A stretch of DNA of 64,000 bases from Candidatus Melainabacteria bacterium. Its GTDB lineage: Bacteria > Cyanobacteriota > Vampirovibrionia > 2-02-FULL-35-15. The notes under the pieces were generated by a model. It did not search any database and was not told where the DNA came from. It saw only the letters and a program-made list of their open reading frames with translations. The translations under genes were made by a program, and so were the position numbers. The stretch covers positions 1 through 64,000 of the forward strand of contig JACQBQ010000036.1 in the NCBI GenBank assembly GCA_016201905.1, given 5' to 3'. This document shows positions 1 to 8,669 of the stretch, in pieces (within the stretch, counting starts at the first letter, position 1; each line of letters starts with the position of its first letter).

Positions 1-308
1 AGAACATATGGCTAATCGTTATGTCAGGTGTTACAAATCTATTTACACTAAACTTGAAATGAGAGCTGCTCATCTAGCTCATACATTCTCAAAATGGGTT
101 AAGCTGCTTTTGAATATAATTTTTCACAAGTCGTTAGAATATCTCCTGAGTCTAGCCCAAAGACTGTCTGTAATAACTGGCTTATTAATAACTCTCATAT
201 ATAATACCTAAGCAGTTTCTAATAAATCTGCATATAGTATTTTTAACAAACTGTCTCTTTAACAATCAAGTCTTAAAGATTAAATTATTCTAAAGCTGAC
301 TCTTAACT

Positions 309-362
309 TTATAGTGCACTTCTAAAAACACCTTCAACGAACTCTTTTGTTAATTGACTATA
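309..362 (-). pseudogene. remnant of an Fe-alcohol dehydrogenase C-terminus
   Basis: Read on the minus strand and ending at a TAA (309-311), this stretch encodes LTKEFVEGVFRSAL. The intact Fe-alcohol dehydrogenase 460 bp away ends ITKELVESVYRTAL: 9 of 14 positions are identical, most others are conservative, and both frames stop directly after the final Leu. The DNA is also visibly similar over about 45 bp. Upstream of this segment the similarity disappears and the frame soon meets a stop. I read it as the last piece of a second, deleted dehydrogenase copy. Chance similarity of a short segment is the alternative. Confidence 0.55.
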
Positions 363-376
363 ATTTAATCTTTGCA

Positions 377-393
377 TGTAACCGTAGGTATCA
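377..393 (+). promoter_or_regulatory. palindromic operator, module 1 (TGTAACC-N3-GGTATCA)
   Basis: The 17-bp site TGTAACCGTAGGTATCA lies upstream of the first tiny-membrane-protein pair. It is followed by exactly 21 bp and then a -10-like TATACT (415-420), which ends 6 bp before the ATG at 427. The same 21-bp spacing and near-leaderless layout recur in module 3. A site centred about 41 bp before the presumed transcription start fits an activator overlapping the -35 position; that role is inferred. Confidence 0.6.
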
Positions 394-426
394 TGTTTTT
401 GAAATGCTTTAAGTTATACTCTCAGC

Positions 427-666
427 ATGAATACTGAGATTCAGAAGTATAGAGCACAATTTTTTCAGATTAGTGGATTTTGTTTAATGACACCATTTGG
501 CAAGACTGTGCTAAGTTTTCTTGACTATGATTTTAGCAAGATAGGGACAAAGCTTTTGTTATACGTAGTTGTGGCACTGGTTCTTGCTTATCTAGGCATA
601 ATATGTATACTTAAAGGTGAAGAACACCTTGAGGGAAGAAGAAAAGAAAAATGGACCTACAAATAG
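427..666 (+). CDS. tiny membrane protein A1 (three-copy family)
   Basis: Predicted 79-aa protein of unknown function. It starts MNTEIQKY, has a first hydrophobic stretch around residues 15-33 and a clear transmembrane segment around 43-62, then a charged basic tail. It aligns with two other proteins in this window (26295-26498 and 60483-60695): all have an E-x-Q-K-Y motif at residues 4-8, a [SI]-G-F-x-[LF]-x-[TA]-P motif near residue 20, and an L-K-[GE] after the second hydrophobic segment. The ATG has no Shine-Dalgarno sequence but sits 7 bp after a -10 box, so the mRNA is probably near-leaderless. A second tiny membrane gene overlaps its 3' end by 16 bp. I do not recognise the family. Confidence 0.7.
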   Translation: MNTEIQKYRAQFFQISGFCLMTPFGKTVLSFLDYDFSKIGTKLLLYVVVALVLAYLGIICILKGEEHLEGRRKEKWTYK

Positions 667-776
667 TAATATTCTTAGTTTCAATTTTAGTATTCCTATC
701 TGGTCTTATGGTTATATACTTTAGGTTTGAAAAGCATAGACTTGAAGAAGAAAAAGAACATAAAAAGCTATCATAA
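651..776 (+). CDS. tiny membrane protein B1 (partner of A1)
   Basis: Predicted 41-aa protein beginning MDLQIVIFLV: one transmembrane helix (about residues 4-24) followed by a highly charged Glu/Lys/His tail. It overlaps the 3' end of the preceding tiny-membrane gene by 16 bp, with an AAGAAGAAAAGAAAA stretch that could serve as a weak ribosome-binding site, and overlaps the end of the convergent dehydrogenase gene by 6 bp. Proteins of the same length and layout follow the two homologues of A1 (26166-26291 and 60376-60486). Sequence identity between the B proteins is low, but position, size and topology match. Function unknown. Confidence 0.6.
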   Translation: MDLQIVIFLVSILVFLSGLMVIYFRFEKHRLEEEKEHKKLS

Positions 777-2000
777 TGCAGTCCTGTAAACGCTTTCAAC
801 AAGCTCTTTTGTAATGGGCTGTAGAGGATTGGTCAAAGCAGCAATATCCTTTATAGCATTTTGTGCCATAACCTCAATGTCACTTACTTTCACCCCACAT
901 TCTGAAAGTCTTGGTGGTATACCAATGTCTTTGTTTAATTTTTCAATTTCTAAAATAAACTTATCTGCGATTTCATTGTCAGAAGAATTATTTTGTGGAC
1001 TAATGCCAAAAGCAGTTGCCATAATAGCGTATTTTGGTGCAACAACTTTTTTGTTTATTTTTAAAACATGGGGCAGCATAATGGCATTTGCAAGTCCGTG
1101 AGGAAGATTACACTGACTGGAAAGTTGATGAGAACAAGCATGTACAAGTCCAACCGATTTTTGGTTAAAAGCCATGCCAGCTATAGCGCTGGCAAGTGCC
1201 ATGTTTACTCTGGCTATAACATCTTTGCCGTCAGAATATGACTTTTTTAAATTTTGATAAATAATAGATATTGCCTGAAGTGAAAACATATCTGCTACAG
1301 GGTTTACTCTAAGAGAAACAAATGCTTCTATTGCATGAGTCAGTGCATCCATACCACAGTAGGCTGTGAGCTTAGGTGGGCAGGACATAGTAAGCTGTGG
1401 ATCGATAAGTGCAATGGTTGAAATTAGAGGATAGCCTAAAATTGTTACTTTGTTTTTTTCACTTGTTACCATTGCTACGATTGAAACTTCTGAACCAGTT
1501 CCACTTGTAGTAGGAATACTTATCTGATGTGGTAGCTGTTCATGAACAGCCATAATAGTAGATTTAGTAGCATCATAGTCAGATGGTTTCCCGCCTTGCC
1601 TAGCTATAAGCCTGATAACTTTTGCAGCATCCATAACGCTGCCCCCGCCAATTGCAATTACAATGTCAGAACCTGAGCTTTTAAACTTTTCAGCTGCTTT
1701 TATAACTGTTTCTTCTTTTGGATTTGGCTCAACCTCATTAAAAATAGAGGACTGAATCCCACTTTTTTCTAAATATCTCTGGACTTTATCTGGGAATCCA
1801 AGTTTTTCAATTTCAGCATCAGTTACGATAAATGCATTTTTTGCTTTTAAAAAAAGTGATAAAAATCCAATTCTGTTTAAGCATCCATATCCAAAAACGA
1901 TTTGTGGTGCAAAACTAAAACTAATAACACCAGTATCTAAAATCTGCCCTTTAATTGTTGGATCAATTAAAGGAAGGTTTAGTTCTTCTGTAGTAACCAC
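771..2000 (-). CDS. iron-containing alcohol dehydrogenase
   Basis: A 409-aa group III (Fe-dependent) alcohol dehydrogenase, an NAD(P)H enzyme interconverting alcohols and aldehydes. The nucleotide-binding GGGSVMDAAKVI lies near residue 115, the metal-binding region contains MDALTHAIEAF with Asp and His ligands, and HACSHQLSSQCNLPHG carries the later His ligands. Length is normal for the family (about 380-410). It is the second gene of a minus-strand pair, 6 bp after an uncharacterised 147-aa gene. A decayed copy of its last codons lies at 309-362. Substrate cannot be told from sequence. Confidence 0.92.
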   Translation of the reverse strand: MVTTEELNLPLIDPTIKGQILDTGVISFSFAPQIVFGYGCLNRIGFLSLFLKAKNAFIVTDAEIEKLGFPDKVQRYLEKSGIQSSIFNEVEPNPKEETVIKAAEKFKSSGSDIVIAIGGGSVMDAAKVIRLIARQGGKPSDYDATKSTIMAVHEQLPHQISIPTTSGTGSEVSIVAMVTSEKNKVTILGYPLISTIALIDPQLTMSCPPKLTAYCGMDALTHAIEAFVSLRVNPVADMFSLQAISIIYQNLKKSYSDGKDVIARVNMALASAIAGMAFNQKSVGLVHACSHQLSSQCNLPHGLANAIMLPHVLKINKKVVAPKYAIMATAFGISPQNNSSDNEIADKFILEIEKLNKDIGIPPRLSECGVKVSDIEVMAQNAIKDIAALTNPLQPITKELVESVYRTAL

Positions 2001-2006
2001 AGTTAA

Positions 2007-2450
2007 TTATTTTAGCAGAATGTTAGGCTTATCATGAGCTGGTAAATCTACTGCTAGTGTATGCTTAGCAAAAGGAAACCCACCCCAAGGTCCTTGAAAT
2101 AAACGTGCCAATGCAACACCAGTCTTATCTGATGAATCTATAAGAAAAAGAAGTCTTGGATCTATTTTGTGTTCTGCTGGCACACCCTCTACACTAGCAT
2201 TTCGAAGTTCTGTTTCAATTGCATAACGATATTGATCTTCAATATCTCCAACCAATGGCCTAAGTTTTTCCATTAATTGCCTAGTACTATCATTTTCGTT
2301 AACTCTATAATTGTTGGTAGGAATTACTAAAAATTGTTTTGTTCTAGCCTTTTCATTCGCTATAATTTTTTCTGCAACAGAAATTCCTCTTGGTAACTTA
2401 GATTCAGCAGCAATAATACAAATTCTATTTACTGTATTAAGATTAATCAT
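2007..2450 (-). CDS. hypothetical protein upstream of Fe-ADH
   Basis: A 147-aa protein I do not recognise. The start ATG at 2450 is chosen because an AAAGGGG ribosome-binding sequence precedes it; an in-frame ATG 21 bp further upstream has none. The sequence looks soluble and mixed alpha/beta, with an N-terminal hydrophobic strand (RICIIAAES) and a region LDSSD/TGVALARLFQGPWGG-like near the C-terminus. No signal peptide or membrane segment. It is transcribed with the Fe-alcohol dehydrogenase (6-bp gap), so a link to that enzyme is plausible but unproven. Confidence 0.7.
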   Translation of the reverse strand: MINLNTVNRICIIAAESKLPRGISVAEKIIANEKARTKQFLVIPTNNYRVNENDSTRQLMEKLRPLVGDIEDQYRYAIETELRNASVEGVPAEHKIDPRLLFLIDSSDKTGVALARLFQGPWGGFPFAKHTLAVDLPAHDKPNILLK

Positions 2451-2606
2451 ATTTTTTCCCCTTTCATACAAAGTTCTTCATTTGTCTGATTTTAAGATAC
2501 AAGATTTTAGATTGATTTGCAAGTTTAAGAAGGTTACTTTTGCTCTGAATTAGTGCTTGTTTGTAAAATGGTATCTCCTCTTAACCTTGCTTAATTTAAG
2601 CCTGTG

Positions 2607-2648
2607 TATAATGTATATAAAGTTGTACAACATTGTATACTTGTACTA
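2607..2648 (+). promoter_or_regulatory. toxin-antitoxin promoter/operator
   Basis: A TATAAT -10 box (2607-2612) precedes a 10-bp perfect palindrome GTTGTACAAC (2622-2631), followed by GTATAC and a repeated TTGTAC, all ending just before the ribosome-binding site of the antitoxin gene. Phd/YefM antitoxins usually repress their own operon by binding palindromes placed like this. The autoregulatory role is inferred from that family behaviour. Confidence 0.5.
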
Positions 2649-2660
2649 CTAAGGAGAAGT

Positions 2661-2975
2661 ATGGAAAAGAGAGAACTAAATATGTCTGAAGTTCGCGAGA
2701 AGCTGGCCGATATTATTGAAGATGTCAAGATGAAAAATGAGAGTATAATTATTGAAAAATATAATAAGCCACAAGCAGCAATAGTACCTTACTCTGAATA
2801 TGAAGCCTTTGAAGAGTGGGAAATAACAAAAGAATCTGAGCTCATGAAAAATCTGATAAAAAAGGATACAGGTATTCGTTATAATTGGGAAGATGTAAAG
2901 AAGGAACTGTTTGAAGATGTACCAGCTAAACCTTTTAGAAGAACCAAGAAAATTTCTAAAAAAACTAAAAGATAG
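2661..2975 (+). CDS. Phd/YefM-family antitoxin
   Basis: A 104-aa antitoxin of the Phd/YefM type. The N-terminal part (MSEVREKLADIIEDVK ... IIIEKYNKPQAAIVPYSEYE) is the typical DNA-binding fold of this family; the C-terminal charged half (residues 55-104) is the likely toxin-neutralising segment. The start at 2661 is fixed by an AAGGAG six bases upstream. The toxin gene overlaps the last 59 bp in another frame, giving tight translational coupling. Confidence 0.85.
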   Translation: MEKRELNMSEVREKLADIIEDVKMKNESIIIEKYNKPQAAIVPYSEYEAFEEWEITKESELMKNLIKKDTGIRYNWEDVKKELFEDVPAKPFRRTKKISKKTKR

Positions 2976-3171
2976 AAAGTTACTTTTAAACCTGTGCCAT
3001 AAGATAGAAGAACTTAAATATAATCCATTTCCTGCTAACAGTAAAAAATTGAAAGAAAATCTTGGCTATAGAATTAGAATCGGGGATTATAGAATTTTAT
3101 ACACTGTAGACAAAATTGTCCAAGTTATTGAAATATATAAAATTGGACATAGAAAAGATGTTTATAGGTAA
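2917..3171 (+). CDS. RelE/ParE-superfamily toxin
   Basis: An 84-aa protein of the RelE/ParE superfamily. The tail LGYRIRIGDYRILYTVD...IEIYKIGHRKDVYR matches the RelE-type core, with conserved Arg/Tyr residues and the final basic H-R-x-x-x-Y-R that contributes to mRNA cleavage in RelE-type toxins. ATG 2917 is preferred over an in-frame TTG two codons earlier. It overlaps the antitoxin gene by 59 bp and is followed by a strong terminator. Confidence 0.85.
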   Translation: MYQLNLLEEPRKFLKKLKDRKLLLNLCHKIEELKYNPFPANSKKLKENLGYRIRIGDYRILYTVDKIVQVIEIYKIGHRKDVYR

Positions 3172-3177
3172 AGAAAA

Positions 3178-3215
3178 AAAGAGGACAGATTAATAATTTG
3201 TCCTCTTTACTTTTT
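3178..3215 (+). terminator. bidirectional terminator between toxin and groEL
   Basis: A perfect 10-bp stem (AAAGAGGACA / TGTCCTCTTT, 3178-3208) with an 11-base loop, flanked by a T-rich run on the plus strand and by an A-run (T-run on the minus strand). It can end transcripts of both the toxin operon and the convergent groES-groEL operon. Confidence 0.85.
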
Positions 3216-3232
3216 GCTTTAACTATTAACTT

Positions 3233-5213
<1,981 letters not shown>

Positions 5214-5227
5214 TCTCCTTTTTTATT

Positions 5228-5310
5228 CCGGAAAAATCTCGCTTTGGACAAGATTTTTCCTTTTTCTTTTCGACGCTCAAGATATTGCTCCTCGCAACAT
5301 CTTTCGCTTT
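5228..5310. repeat. 80-bp dispersed repeat, copy 1 (upstream of groES)
   Basis: About 80 bp that recur with high similarity at 55687-55772. The element opens with a perfect hairpin (GGAAAAATCT / AGATTTTTCC, 5230-5239 and 5251-5260) and continues with GACGCTCAAGATATT-like sequence. Both copies stand directly in front of minus-strand genes (groES here, mrp there) in the same orientation, so they would be part of the 5' leader of both transcripts. Confidence 0.75.
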
Positions 5311-5523
5311 TTCTATCATCTGGCCGATTTTGATTGGTCTTCCCTCTAACCAACCTAATTTTTTAAATCAAGATAGGTGAAAGATTCTCTAATAACCAGT
5401 AGTAAAATTATTTACTATTTTTCTGGAAAGTAAAAAATTTTAGGAAAGTTTTAATTTTTGTCCGAAATGATTTACAGATTGAAGATAAATCTTAGATTGG
5501 TATTGCAGATTGTGGTTAACAAT
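5311..5523. other. intergenic region with a short inverted repeat
   Basis: With the repeat at 5228-5310 this makes a gap of about 310 bp between groES and the substrate-binding protein gene. The only structure I see is a perfect 7-bp inverted repeat TAGTAAA-ATTA-TTTACTA at 5400-5417, a possible regulator-binding site for groES. The groES promoter must lie here, but I cannot pick convincing -35/-10 boxes. Confidence 0.4.
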
Positions 5524-7341
5524 TTACCTCTTGTAAATACTTTCCAGGTTGTAGATGGTGCCTCCATAGATCGTTGGTCTTACATTTCCAAGATTGTTTT
5601 GAATGGCAAATATGCGAAGAGAAGAAACAAGATAGATAAACGGGAGTTCATCATAGACGATTTCTTGGAATCTATCATATAAATTTTTTCTGCTTTGAAA
5701 GTCAATGTATCTTGTAGCTTCATTAAATATGTGATCTATTTCAACTTCCCAGTCTCTTGGCTTATGAGGCTTTTGATCAAACATGTGTAGCCTGCCATTT
5801 AACTTCCAGACATTTGCTCCCTCGTTGGGTTCAAAAAACCCACCAGTAAATCCTAGAATAATTGCTTCCCAATCACCAGTATCTGACTTTCCTACTAAAG
5901 TGTTAAAGTCAATAGGTCTTAAGTTTGCTTTTATACCAAGTTTTTTTAAATCATCTTGAAGAATTACTGCTGTGGATTGTCTAGAGTCAGCAACTGTTAA
6001 AATGGTAAACTCAATTTTATTTCCATTTTCATCAATTAGTTCTTTGTCTTTATTCCAACTAAAACCACCTTTTTTAAGTAATTCTTTTGAAAAATTTAAA
6101 TCTTGCGGATAACCATTTGCAATTTTTTTATTCAGGTAAATTGATGGAAGTGATTCGGGAGTAAATAAAGGTTTACCAACACCAGCTAAAACATTGTCTA
6201 CAATTCCTGCTCTATCTATTGCATGTGAAATTGCCTTTCTGAAATATAAATTATTAAACCAGTTGCAGGATCCTTTGCATATGCCATTTTCAGGCTTGTG
6301 CAGATTAAATACCAAGTAACCAGTGCCTGAATTAGGACCTAAATTTACCACCTTAAATTTTTTTGTTTTTTCTTCTAAACTTTTTATAAGTGCAACATCT
6401 TCTCCTGGTATTGAAACCGTATCAATTTCACCAGCTAAAAACTTAAACAACTCAAGGCTTGGATCTTGAACAATTGAATAAACAATTTTATCTAAATAAG
6501 GCAATCGCTTGTTTTCAGTATTAGTTACAAAATAATCAGGATTTCTTATAAACTCAATTCTTTCACCCTGAACATATCTGCTTAGCTTGAATGGACCACT
6601 TGTCACAAAGTTTTCTGGTTTTGTATCTGCACCCCAGAAAGCAAGGAAAATCTTTTTTGTATCTTTTTTATGATTAATAATTAGAGGTTCAAAAATATGT
6701 TTAGGTGCAGGTGGATAACTAAGCTGCCTTAAAAATGGTGCAAAAGTTATATGAGTCATGAACTCAACTGTGTAATCATCTATTTTTTTAACAGTCGGGT
6801 ATTTGCCGTCGATAAGACATAAAGAATTAAATCCTCCTCCCTCTAATCCACTAAAAACAATATTATTCCATGTGAAAACTACATCATCACTTGTAATCGG
6901 AACACCGTCTGACCACTTAACACCTTTTCTAAGTTTTACAATGATTGTCTTTCCACTATCTTTTATTTCATAGCTTTTTGCTAAATGTGGGACCATCTCT
7001 CCAGTATCTGGATCATCAGTAAATAAACTATCAAACATTAAACTGCTAAGTGTTGAACTGCCAGCATCTGTAGAAGCCCAGATATTAAATGTCTTAGGTC
7101 CAGAGCCGACTATTGAAAGATTTAAAGTCCCTCCAAATTTTCCAAGTGGGACTTGAACTTGCTTATAGTCTATTCCATTTAAGCTTATTATTTTTGCTTG
7201 TTGCCATTGAGGTTCTGGGGTCTTGAAGTTACTGTAGACAGCAGTGCAAGTATATAAAAGTAGAAATGAAAAGAATAAGACATATACATGGAAATGCCGT
7301 CGGCAAATCTCCAGAATACCTTTTAAATATTTTTCTGACAC
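5524..7341 (-). CDS. ABC transporter substrate-binding protein, family 5
   Basis: A 605-aa extracellular solute-binding protein of family 5 (oligopeptide/nickel type, OppA/DppA-like). The hallmark region VPHLAKSYEIKDSGKTIIVK with LRKGVKWSDGVPITSDDVVF is present, as is IRNPDYF and a C-terminal lobe with TILTVADSRQSTAVILQDDL. An N-terminal hydrophobic segment (about residues 18-36) acts as signal peptide or membrane anchor; the Cys after LLYT is a poor lipobox, so lipidation is doubtful. It follows the LysM gene by only 2 bp. No permease or ATPase genes are adjacent. Confidence 0.9.
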   Translation of the reverse strand: MSEKYLKGILEICRRHFHVYVLFFSFLLLYTCTAVYSNFKTPEPQWQQAKIISLNGIDYKQVQVPLGKFGGTLNLSIVGSGPKTFNIWASTDAGSSTLSSLMFDSLFTDDPDTGEMVPHLAKSYEIKDSGKTIIVKLRKGVKWSDGVPITSDDVVFTWNNIVFSGLEGGGFNSLCLIDGKYPTVKKIDDYTVEFMTHITFAPFLRQLSYPPAPKHIFEPLIINHKKDTKKIFLAFWGADTKPENFVTSGPFKLSRYVQGERIEFIRNPDYFVTNTENKRLPYLDKIVYSIVQDPSLELFKFLAGEIDTVSIPGEDVALIKSLEEKTKKFKVVNLGPNSGTGYLVFNLHKPENGICKGSCNWFNNLYFRKAISHAIDRAGIVDNVLAGVGKPLFTPESLPSIYLNKKIANGYPQDLNFSKELLKKGGFSWNKDKELIDENGNKIEFTILTVADSRQSTAVILQDDLKKLGIKANLRPIDFNTLVGKSDTGDWEAIILGFTGGFFEPNEGANVWKLNGRLHMFDQKPHKPRDWEVEIDHIFNEATRYIDFQSRKNLYDRFQEIVYDELPFIYLVSSLRIFAIQNNLGNVRPTIYGGTIYNLESIYKR

Positions 7342-7343
7342 AT

Positions 7344-8129
7344 TTATGGGATTGCTATTTTTTGTCCAACAAGTAGTGTGCCAACTCGCTTCATGTTATT
7401 GGCCTTCATAATTTTATTTATATTTTCAGGTGAAGGATTTGAATAGTATTTATTTGCAATTGTCCATAAGGAATCACCACTTCCAATGATGTGATACTTT
7501 ACTGGCAGAGGATTATTTATTATTACAACTTCTTTTTTAACTTTTGGACTAAACCAGCTTGAGAACTTAAATTTGTTTGAAGATGTATTTTTTACAGTGA
7601 CTACGGATTCTTGTTTTGTACTTACTGCTTCAGTTGTTGAATCTTGATTTTCTACTTGAGTAGCACCTTCATTTTGTCCTAATTTTTTTGCTACTTCTTT
7701 ATCTACTGTTTTGTCAGTGACAATTGCTGCTGATTTTTGAAATACAATTTGTGTATCACCTTTTGTTCTTATTTCATGAACCTTTAGCTGAAAGTAGATT
7801 AGCCATACTACTGATGTCAGCATTACCCCAGCAAGAAACCAGGTTAAATTATTAAACAAATTGTTTTTTTGCTTTGGAATGTTTAAGTACTCCTCTTTAT
7901 TTTGCGGCCAAAAGTTTTCTACTAAAACAGTATCTACTTTTTCTTCAGTAATTGTAGGTGGTTCATCAGAGTAAATTGTGTCTAGTAACTCAAACTCCTG
8001 CCTGGTATAAAGATTGTTTTTAGGATAAAAGTAGCTGCTTACTGGCTTTTCTTCAGTTGATTTTGTACCATTTGCTAAACCTTTAAGGTGCTTTTGCCTA
8101 ACTTTGTTGAGTTGTGTTGTTTCTGCCAT
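7344..8129 (-). CDS. LysM-domain membrane protein
   Basis: A 261-aa protein with a cytoplasmic N-terminal third (about 90 residues), one transmembrane helix (NLTWFLAGVMLTSVVWLIYF, about 93-112), a Thr/Ser/Lys-rich linker and a C-terminal LysM domain (YHIIGSGDSLWTIANKYY ... LLVGQKIAIP) for peptidoglycan binding. Start 8129 is chosen because GGGAG lies 9 bp upstream. It precedes the peptide-binding protein gene by 2 bp, so the two are co-translated, which may tie peptide capture to the cell wall. That functional link is inference. Confidence 0.82.
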   Translation of the reverse strand: MAETTQLNKVRQKHLKGLANGTKSTEEKPVSSYFYPKNNLYTRQEFELLDTIYSDEPPTITEEKVDTVLVENFWPQNKEEYLNIPKQKNNLFNNLTWFLAGVMLTSVVWLIYFQLKVHEIRTKGDTQIVFQKSAAIVTDKTVDKEVAKKLGQNEGATQVENQDSTTEAVSTKQESVVTVKNTSSNKFKFSSWFSPKVKKEVVIINNPLPVKYHIIGSGDSLWTIANKYYSNPSPENINKIMKANNMKRVGTLLVGQKIAIP

Positions 8130-8462
8130 TCTAAACTCTCCCAAACTTTTATATTTTATACTGCTGCTTCTTGGCTACAAAAACGAAGGAAATTAAATAT
8201 ACAAATTAGGCTATATAACCTACAAAGGAAAATTAAAACACTAATTGGACTTTGTTTATGCGAAAGACAATATTTTCTTTAGCTTTGTTCATTATTTGTT
8301 ATACAAATTACATATTGAAACAGACTAATTTTTCTGATTTGAGGTACTTCACAGTGTTTCAGTAAGCTTTTGGTGTTTTACTACCTTTAATCTATTAGTA
8401 AGGGCTTTAACGTCTTTATCTAAGTAAGGCTTTTCATAAATTTAGATTACAAATTAAAAAAT
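8130..8462. other. 333-bp intergenic region
   Basis: AT-rich sequence between the divergent LysM operon and the small plus-strand gene at 8463. No repeat, hairpin with T-run, or convincing conserved gene is visible. It presumably holds the promoters of both flanking transcripts, but no clear consensus boxes stand out. Confidence 0.4.
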
Positions 8463-8654
8463 TTGAAATTAAAAAAACAAAAATTAAAAGCTAAACATGA
8501 AAATCCACGAAAAGACTCATTTTCTAATCCTGGAAAGAAAGAGCTTGCTCAGCTAAAAGCTGCTTATAAAAAAGGCCATTTGAAGTTCAATTCAAAAAAA
8601 ATTGCAGAAGCCATTTGGAAAGATAAGAATATAAAAAAAGGATTAACAAAATAA
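8463..8654 (+). CDS. small basic protein, FlgM-like C-terminal motif
   Basis: A 63-aa Lys-rich protein. The segment ELAQLKAAYKKGHLKFNSKK followed by IAEAIW resembles the C-terminal sigma-28-binding part of the anti-sigma factor FlgM (pattern LKxAIxxGxYxVDxxKIAExM). The only start in frame is TTG at 8463, with no ribosome-binding site, and no flagellar gene lies in the window. The FlgM assignment is therefore tentative; a small DNA-binding or ribosome-associated basic protein is also possible. Confidence 0.4.
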   Translation: MKLKKQKLKAKHENPRKDSFSNPGKKELAQLKAAYKKGHLKFNSKKIAEAIWKDKNIKKGLTK

Positions 8655-8669
8655 TTTTTTTTACCTTTG

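Larger units (their letters stand above)
1..426. other. left-edge region without a confident gene
   Basis: I see no recognisable gene here. A plus-strand frame is open from the window edge to a stop at 211 (first ATG at 8), but the predicted peptide has no motif I recognise, no ribosome-binding site, and a composition that looks like translated AT-rich non-coding DNA. It could be the tail of a gene lying outside the window. The right part holds a degraded alcohol-dehydrogenase end (309-362, minus strand) and a palindromic operator-like site (377-393), listed separately. Confidence 0.4.

Noticed and set aside
8-211. Open frame of 67 codons at the left edge
   Set aside because: No ribosome-binding site, no recognisable motif, and AT-driven composition; the frame reaches the window edge, so it cannot be judged.
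5214-5523. CIRCE heat-shock operator upstream of groES
   Set aside because: No TTAGCACTC-N9-GAGTGCTAA or close variant is present; only an unrelated 7-bp inverted repeat.
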